A stretch of DNA of 64,000 nt from Saccharopolyspora erythraea NRRL 2338. GTDB lineage: Bacteria > Actinomycetota > Actinomycetes > Mycobacteriales > Pseudonocardiaceae. Shown here in pieces: positions 59,036-64,000 of the stretch. Both the position numbers and the translations under genes were made by a program. Under the pieces are notes generated by a model. That model saw only the letters and a list, made by a program, of their open reading frames with translations, searched no databases and was not told the DNA's origin. The stretch lies in NCBI RefSeq assembly GCF_000062885.1, contig NC_009142.1, forward strand, positions 7,801,584-7,865,583, given 5' to 3'. Position 1 is the first letter of the stretch. Each line of letters starts with the position of its first letter.

Positions 59036-60190
59036 TCAGGCGACCTTGACCTGCGGCGCCAGCGCCTGCAGGACGTTGCTGCCCGAACGCAGCGAAACCA
59101 CCTGGCTGCGGGTGGCCACCCACTTCGGGAACCTGCCCAGCCGCTGCAACGGCGTGCTGCGCTGCGCCGAGGTCAGCGCGGCGGTGCGCGACACCTTCAC
59201 CGCCCGCGGCCTGCGCTCCTGCTCGTAGGTGCGCAGCATCGGTTCCGGGTCGGCGCTCACCCCGGCGATGTTGGGCAGCAGGAGGGACAGCAGCCAGGCG
59301 TCCTCCAGGGTCTGGTTGGCCGCCTGCGCGACCGCGGGCGGCATCGCGTGCACCGCGTCGCCGAGCAGCGTGCTGCGCGGACCGCCCCACACCCGCGGCA
59401 CCTGGTGGCGGATGTGCGGGAAGAAGCCGAGGTCGTCGTCGGTGACCGAGGACAGCAGCTCCTCCACCGGCTCCGGCCAGCCGCGGAAGGCCGCGCGCAG
59501 GTCGGCGACCGAGAGCTCGGGGTCGCCCTCCCGCCACGGCATGTCGAACCACCAGTGCAGCAGCCCGTCACCGGCCGGGATGAGCCCGGCGTGGCCGTTG
59601 CGGCCCGCGATGTTCAGCGTCCGCGACCCGTGCGCGATGGGCAGGTCGCTGCGGGTCAGGCCCTGCCAGCTCGCCCACCCGGTGAGCTTGGCGGGCGGGC
59701 CGCCGAGCACCGAGCGGCGCACCGCCGAGCGCTGGCCGTCGGCACCGATCACCAGGTCGCCGGTGGCGACCGTGCCGTCGTCGAAGCGGACGACCACGCC
59801 GTCCTCGAACTCGGTCACGCCAGTGCAGCGCCGCCCGAAGTGCAGGACCTCGGCGGGCAGCGCCTCGGCGAGCCTGGCGATCAGCGTCCGGCGCGGGATC
59901 TCGACGGTCGGCGAGCCCAGGCGCTCGGTGACCGCGTCGAGGTCGGCCTCCCAGAGCAGCCGCCCGCTCTCGGTGACCGACCGCAGGCTGTGCAGCTCGC
60001 GCCCGACTCCGTCGAGGGAGACGCCGAGGTCGCGAAGCGCCGCCGTGCCGTTGCTCCACACCGTCACCGCCGCGCCACCGTCGCGCAGCGCCTCGGCGTG
60101 CTCGAAGACCTGGACGTCGTGACCTTGTTCGACCAGCCCGTTGGCGACGGCGAGTCCTCCGATACCTGCCCCGACCACGAGAACCCGCAT
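59036..60190 (-). CDS. FAD-dependent monooxygenase (PHBH type)
   Basis: 384 residues. Rossmann start VLVVGAGIGGLAVANGL, DG motif IGADGQRSAVR, and GD motif LLGDAVHAMPPAVAQAANQ, the full set for class A flavoprotein hydroxylases acting on aromatic or polyketide substrates with NAD(P)H and oxygen. No pathway genes are adjacent. Start ATG 60190; ATG 60199 or GTG 60208 are in frame. Divergent from the MetE-like gene. Confidence 0.9.
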   Translation of the reverse strand: MRVLVVGAGIGGLAVANGLVEQGHDVQVFEHAEALRDGGAAVTVWSNGTAALRDLGVSLDGVGRELHSLRSVTESGRLLWEADLDAVTERLGSPTVEIPRRTLIARLAEALPAEVLHFGRRCTGVTEFEDGVVVRFDDGTVATGDLVIGADGQRSAVRRSVLGGPPAKLTGWASWQGLTRSDLPIAHGSRTLNIAGRNGHAGLIPAGDGLLHWWFDMPWREGDPELSVADLRAAFRGWPEPVEELLSSVTDDDLGFFPHIRHQVPRVWGGPRSTLLGDAVHAMPPAVAQAANQTLEDAWLLSLLLPNIAGVSADPEPMLRTYEQERRPRAVKVSRTAALTSAQRSTPLQRLGRFPKWVATRSQVVSLRSGSNVLQALAPQVKVA

Positions 60191-60352
60191 CGTCTCCATC
60201 CAATTCACCGACGGTGCTGTCCCGCCGATTTTATCCAGACGACCGGATGGACCGGTTTGTCCTTCGTCACAGCTCATGCGCGTTGCGGACCCGTTGCGCG
60301 TCCGAGAACCGATCGTTGAAGTCCGGACTATGCAGGTGCGCCCTCCGCTAAC

Positions 60353-60358
60353 TACGTT
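60353..60358 (+). promoter_or_regulatory. -10 box of a leaderless MetE-like gene
   Basis: TACGTT ends six bases before the ATG at 60365. No other ribosome-binding site is present, which agrees with a leaderless mRNA. The -35 is not clear. Confidence 0.5.
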
Positions 60359-60364
60359 CGGGCC

Positions 60365-61486
60365 ATGAGCACTCGCGTCGCCCCGCCCTTCCGCGCAGAC
60401 CACGTCGGCAGCCTCCTCCGCCCCCAGCGACTGCTCGCGGCCAGGGAGGAGCACGCCGCCGGCCGGATCGGCGCCGACGAGCTGCGCGCGGTGGAGGACG
60501 AGGCGATCACCGAGGTGATCGCGATGCAGGAGGAGATCGGGCTCTCCAGCGCCACCGACGGCGAGTTCCGCCGCTCCTCGTGGCACATGGACTTCCTCTA
60601 CCAGCTCGAAGGGGTCAGCAAGGTCACCGACTCCGAGCTCACCGTCCGGTTCCACAACGCCGACGGTGACATCGAGTTCGCCACCCCGGACATGCGCGTG
60701 GACGACCGGATCCGGCTGGCCGAGCCGATCTTCGCCGACGCCTTCCGCTTCCTGGCCGACAAGGCGGGCCGGGCCACCCCGAAGCTGACCATCCCGTCGC
60801 CGGGGATGCTGCACTACCGCGGCGGCCGCGCGGCGATCGACGAGTCGGTGTACCCGGACCTGGAGCAGTTCCGCGCGGACCTCGCCGACGCCTACCGCGC
60901 CGAGATCCGCGCGCTGGCCGACATCGGCTGCCACTACCTCCAGCTCGACGACACGAGCCTGGCCTACCTCAACGACCCGGCGCAGCGGGAGCGGCTGGCC
61001 GCGCGGGGCGACGACGGCGAGCACGAGCACGAGCGCACCATCGACCTGATCAACGCCGCGCTGCGGGACCGCCCGGACACGCTGTCGGTGACCACGCACA
61101 TGTGCCGCGGCAACTACCGCTCGTCGTGGGTGGCCGAGGGTGGTTACGACTTCGTCGCCGAGGCGCTGTTCTCGCGGCTGGACGTGGACGGGTTCTTCCT
61201 GGAGTTCGACGACGCCCGATCCGGCGGGTTCGAGCCGCTGCGGTTCGTACCCAGGGGCAAGGTCGTGGTGCTGGGCCTGGTCACCACCAAGCGCGGCGAG
61301 CTGGAGTCCAAGGACGAGCTGAAGCGGCGCATCGACGAAGCGGCCCGGTACGTCGACCCGGACCAGCTCTGCCTGTCACCGCAGTGCGGCTTCGCCTCCA
61401 CTCAGGAGGGAAACGCGCTCACCTACGACGAGCAGGTGGCCAAGCTGCGGCTCGTCGCCGAGACGGCCGCCGAGGTGTGGGGCTGA
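60365..61486 (+). CDS. MetE C-terminal-type methyltransferase (YxjG/YxjH group)
   Basis: 373 residues matching the catalytic half of cobalamin-independent methionine synthase: FRADHVGSLLRP, ATDGEFRRSSWHMDF, QLDDTSLAYL, VTTHMCRGNYRSSW with the zinc His-x-Cys, and SPQCGFAS with the last Cys. These short enzymes transfer methyl groups from an unidentified donor to homocysteine or related thiols. Single gene with a terminator after the stop. It does not carry the tetrahydrofolate-binding N-terminal half of full MetE. Confidence 0.9.
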   Translation: MSTRVAPPFRADHVGSLLRPQRLLAAREEHAAGRIGADELRAVEDEAITEVIAMQEEIGLSSATDGEFRRSSWHMDFLYQLEGVSKVTDSELTVRFHNADGDIEFATPDMRVDDRIRLAEPIFADAFRFLADKAGRATPKLTIPSPGMLHYRGGRAAIDESVYPDLEQFRADLADAYRAEIRALADIGCHYLQLDDTSLAYLNDPAQRERLAARGDDGEHEHERTIDLINAALRDRPDTLSVTTHMCRGNYRSSWVAEGGYDFVAEALFSRLDVDGFFLEFDDARSGGFEPLRFVPRGKVVVLGLVTTKRGELESKDELKRRIDEAARYVDPDQLCLSPQCGFASTQEGNALTYDEQVAKLRLVAETAAEVWG

Positions 61487-61542
61487 CGCCCCCGCCCGCG
61501 TCCGCGGGCGAGTGGTCCGCGACCGCGAACGACCCCGACCGA

Positions 61543-61563
61543 CGGCCGGGCAGCGCCCGGCCG
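61543..61563. terminator. Terminator after the MetE-like gene
   Basis: CGGCCGGGC and GCCCGGCCG arms with a three-base loop, then TTGTT. It precedes the minus-strand 66-residue gene, so it serves both. A smaller hairpin lies at 61494-61509. Confidence 0.7.
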
Positions 61564-61582
61564 TTGTTCGCAGACGCCCGGC

Positions 61583-61783
61583 TCAGGCGGCTGGTTCGAG
61601 GAACCTGCCCGCGATCAGCCCAGGTTCCTCGTCGCCGTCGAAACGGACCCAGAGGACCGGGCCGTCGAAGACGTCGGGCAGCCCGGTGGCGGTCTCCACC
61701 ACCGTCCCCGTCTGATCACGAAACCGGCCGAACGAAGCACGCACTCGCGTGCCGGGTTCAAACGGACTCGATGACTGCTCCAT
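61583..61783 (-). CDS. Small SH3-like (KOW-type) protein
   Basis: 66 residues. The sequence EPGTRVRASFGRFRDQTGTVVETATGLPDVFDGPVLWVRFDGDEEPGLIAG fits a small beta barrel with a KOW-like turn, as in RNA-binding SH3 folds. Start ATG 61783 with GGGGG upstream. It is alone. The function is unknown. Confidence 0.65.
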   Translation of the reverse strand: MEQSSSPFEPGTRVRASFGRFRDQTGTVVETATGLPDVFDGPVLWVRFDGDEEPGLIAGRFLEPAA

Positions 61784-62159
61784 GAGGGGGGACGTTACGT
61801 GTCTTGGCGGCGATTCGGGAAACCGCGTCCGAGTGATCCTCGAATCGACGCGTTGACCTGCTGTTTCAATCCCTCTGAAGGGCCGGATTAGCTCGTTGGT
61901 GTGATGCAAGTCATCGTGAGTGACATCACCCAGAGTGACGGGAAATCCGGCAAATGGGAGCGGAGACCGCCGGATGCCGCACGAGAGCCCCGAATCCGGA
62001 GACTCCAGGCACGGCGGGAACCGCCGGTAGGATGAGCCGGGTGTCCGCCCACCGCCCCGACCGGCACTCCCGGCCGAACCACCGGCACGCGCCGACCGGA
62101 GGCACTACGGCCCGGCCTGGGCGACCGGCCCCCCGGCCCTCCTCGTCCGGATCCTGACC
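61784..62159. other. Gene-free region with a short dyad
   Basis: No gene is seen over 376 bp. GTGATGCAAGTCA and TGACATCAC around 61901-61929 form an imperfect dyad. It could be an operator or RNA hairpin upstream of the YigZ gene; nothing decides it. Confidence 0.35.
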
Positions 62160-62780
62160 ATGCGCACCATCAGGCAGGCCGGCGAGTTCGAGCTCGAGGT
62201 GAAGAAGTCCCGCTTCCTGTGCGCGCTCGCACGCGTGACCAGCGAGTCCGAGGCCCGCGAGTTCGTGCAGTCCCGCCGCAAGCTCCACCACGACGCCAGG
62301 CACCACTGCTCGGCCTTCGTGCTGGGCGACCTGGGCGAGATCCAGAAGTCCAGCGACGACGGCGAGCCTGCGGGCACGGCGGGCGTCCCGATGCTGGAGG
62401 TGCTGCGCCGCAACGAGCTCACCAACACCGCCGCCGTCGTCACCCGCTACTTCGGCGGCGTCCTGCTGGGCGCGGGCGGCCTGGTCCGCGCGTACGGCGG
62501 CGCGGTGTCGGCCGCGCTGGAGCATGTCGGGCTGCTCGAGCGCCGTCCGGTGCGGATCGTGTCCACGACGGTGGATTACCTGCAGGCCGGGAAGCTGGAG
62601 AACGACCTGCGTTCGGCGGGCCACCGGATCACCGGCGTCGAGTACGGCGAGCGGGTCCGCATCGACATCGGCGTCGGCGAGGCGTCGGTGGCGGAGTTCG
62701 AGACCTGGCTCGCCGAGGCGACCGGCGGCTCCGCGTCGATGGTCCTCGGAGACCTGACCCACGCCGAGGTCGAGGCCTGA
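62160..62780 (+). CDS. YigZ/IMPACT-family protein
   Basis: 206 residues: N-terminal UPF0029 domain with the signature KSSDDGEPAGTAGVPMLEVL and VVTRYFGGVLLGAGGLVRAY, and a C-terminal domain of the elongation-factor G type. Yeast and mammal relatives regulate translation under stress; the bacterial role is unknown. ATG 62160. A hairpin (GGAAGTCCA/TGGACTTCC at 62796-62816) follows the stop. Confidence 0.9.
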   Translation: MRTIRQAGEFELEVKKSRFLCALARVTSESEAREFVQSRRKLHHDARHHCSAFVLGDLGEIQKSSDDGEPAGTAGVPMLEVLRRNELTNTAAVVTRYFGGVLLGAGGLVRAYGGAVSAALEHVGLLERRPVRIVSTTVDYLQAGKLENDLRSAGHRITGVEYGERVRIDIGVGEASVAEFETWLAEATGGSASMVLGDLTHAEVEA

Positions 62781-63121
62781 GACGGCCGGCGCGACGGAAG
62801 TCCACATTGGACTTCCAGGTCGCAAGTACGATCCTGTGTGGATCGAAAAAGTCCCCGCGGTTTCACCCCTTCGGCCGTCTTACGTGGCGTCTTTACCGCC
62901 GAACAGCCCAGAACGCGCTGTGGGTATGACCACTGGCCGAATCGGCCGGTTACCGACGTTCCGTAACCGCGTGTTGCGCTAACGTCACGGTCCGCTGTGT
63001 TCATCTTCGAGGCCTGGGGAGGGCGTGCGTGCAGGCGTTGGCCAGGCGACGTCCGAGTCCGGCGGCAGCCGAGCGCGACGGGGGAACCCGCCCGCGGAAC
63101 CGCCCGCACTGAGAGGTCGGA
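62781..63121. other. Gene-free region with several dyads
   Basis: After the hairpin at 62796-62816, the palindrome GGCCGA-A-TCGGCC (62935-62947) and CGGTTAC-N9-GTAACCG (62947-62969) are seen. They may be operators of the next gene. The stretch 63080-63115 is very GC-rich and could fold, but I cannot assign a riboswitch. Confidence 0.45.
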
Positions 63122-63553
63122 ATGCGAAATCCCACGGGGTATCCCGAGGAAACCCCGGTGACGCGCGAGGTCACGGTCTTCCGCGAGCGTCCCGGCACCG
63201 GCCTGTGCGAGAGCCTGATCGCCCAGGCCAGGTGGTGGGTCCAGGGCCGCAGCGTCTACCTGGAGGTCGAGCTGCCCCCGCACACCTACCGCAGCAGCGG
63301 CACCAGCCTCTTCTACGCGATGCTCGACCTGCGGCAGAGCCGGCTGGAGCCGGAGGGACTGCTGCTGCTCACCGAGGGCTGCCGCAGCGACGTGTGGGCG
63401 CTGGGCACGCCCGAACAGGACTTCCCGGGCACGCGCGGGATCGTCCTGGGCACCGAGACCACCGTCGACCTGCTGGCCACCGTCGGCGAGCGGGACGTGC
63501 CGCGCGTCGGCCGGGTCGGCGACCAGCTCGGGTTCAGCACCGACGAGCTCTGA
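63122..63553 (+). CDS. Hypothetical protein
   Basis: 143 residues, beginning MRNPTGYPEETPVTREVTVF, with beta-rich stretches (SVYLEVELPPHTYRSSGTSLFYAML, GIVLGTETTVDLLATV). ATG with GAGAGG upstream. No signal peptide, no membrane helix, no known domain. G/C-biased third positions support a real gene. It lies convergent to the TetR gene at the window edge. Confidence 0.6.
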   Translation: MRNPTGYPEETPVTREVTVFRERPGTGLCESLIAQARWWVQGRSVYLEVELPPHTYRSSGTSLFYAMLDLRQSRLEPEGLLLLTEGCRSDVWALGTPEQDFPGTRGIVLGTETTVDLLATVGERDVPRVGRVGDQLGFSTDEL

Positions 63554-63588
63554 TCCGCGGCCGGCGAAGACCGGGGGCCTTCACCCGG

Positions 63589-64000
63589 TCACGACCGGAA
63601 GATGCGGTCGAGGTGGTAGTCGATCACCGCGATGGCCTCGTCGCCGCTGCGCATGCCGAGCAGGATGCCCGCCGCCAGCCCGTCCGGGACCGCCAGCAGC
63701 AGTTCCGCCTCCCGCTCCGGATCGATGTCGGCAACCAGCAGGCCGTGCTCCTGCGCCGCGCGCAGCTCGTTGGTGAGCAGGCGTACCACCTTCGGCCACT
63801 CCGCGTTGTAGACCTCGGCCATCTCCGGCTGGTTGAGCGCCCGGAGCATGAAGGCGATGCTGACCAGCAGTGCCGAGCGCCCTTCCGGCGAGACCGGCAG
63901 CATCTCGATCATGACGGTCCGCACGACCTCCCGCGGCGTCGGTGCGACGTCGGCGCGCGCCAGGTGCTCCCGGATTCGTTCGGTGACCTTGTCGTTGGCG
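63589..64000 (-). CDS. TetR-family regulator, C-terminal part
   Basis: About 136 residues of the C-terminal ligand domain of a TetR protein, cut by the right edge: EVVRTVMIEMLPVSPEGRSALLVSIAFMLRALN..., LLTNELRAAQEHGLLVADIDPEREAELLLAVPDGLAAGILLG, ending in the usual IDYHLDRIFRS helix. The DNA-binding domain is outside the window. It resembles the BetI-type C-terminal group. Effector unknown. Confidence 0.8.
   Translation of the reverse strand, partial: ANDKVTERIREHLARADVAPTPREVVRTVMIEMLPVSPEGRSALLVSIAFMLRALNQPEMAEVYNAEWPKVVRLLTNELRAAQEHGLLVADIDPEREAELLLAVPDGLAAGILLGMRSGDEAIAVIDYHLDRIFRS

Noticed and set aside
63050-63121. Possible riboswitch upstream of the 143-aa gene
   Set aside because: GC-rich with GGGGGAACC but no convincing match to c-di-AMP or other consensus cores by eye; a covariance search would be decisive.

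Overview
The window is high-GC actinobacterial DNA, most probably from Saccharopolyspora erythraea. The clearest evidence is a 17.2-kb element integrated in a tRNA-Phe gene. It is bounded by a 57-bp direct repeat and carries a 437-residue tyrosine integrase and a 98-residue excisionase. From memory, that core length and those two protein lengths match the published integration region of the S. erythraea plasmid pSE211; I could not check this here.

Left chromosomal arm (1-21711): the end of purU; single-gene regulators and enzymes (WYL regulator, DinB, two VOC proteins, YbaK); an HTH regulator / hbhA-like / DUF2516 / hydrolase block whose first three genes follow mycobacterial order; a DUF445 protein; and an aminotransferase. 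Next comes a minus-strand cluster that is hard to classify: an intracellular subtilase, an ECF-type sigma factor behind a long hairpin, a questionable small ORF, a 157-residue protein and a 900-residue TPR-like/CHAT protease. A secreted 12-residue-repeat protein diverges from it. A MocR regulator facing a YczE-like membrane protein and an ABC-F ATPase complete the arm.

Integrated element (21712-38966): an actinomycete integrative and conjugative element (AICE) that transfers double-stranded DNA with one FtsK-like translocase. The left third holds a Ku gene with an apparent 5' frameshift, and HD, NUDIX, XRE and GntR genes. A GntR-type operator array controls a rightward run of small genes: three 86-residue paralogues, a free-standing RapZ C-terminal-like protein and membrane proteins, ending in traB. 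A replication block follows (GGDEF-like protein, prim-pol, compact C5 methyltransferase, DUF3631 ATPase), then xis and int. Two repeat clusters, one CTAG-rich after traB and one of TGGGACGG octamers in the end of the DUF3631 gene, are candidate transfer or replication sites.

Right chromosomal arm (38967-64000): tRNA-Phe, -Asp and -Glu; a gamma-butyrolactone-receptor-like TetR; a copper chaperone under a CsoR-like site; a short/branched-chain acyl-CoA dehydrogenase with a biotin carboxylase pair and a divergent TetR; ctaD; a DrrAB-like ABC exporter; a MarR regulator facing a membrane protein; an arylsulfotransferase-like lipoprotein or secreted protein; an MFS exporter with an aldo-keto reductase; rsgA coupled to a GNAT gene; a FAD monooxygenase; a MetE-like methyltransferase; a YigZ protein; and the end of a TetR gene. 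Several genes have a -10 box 6-8 nt before the start codon, suggesting leaderless mRNAs.
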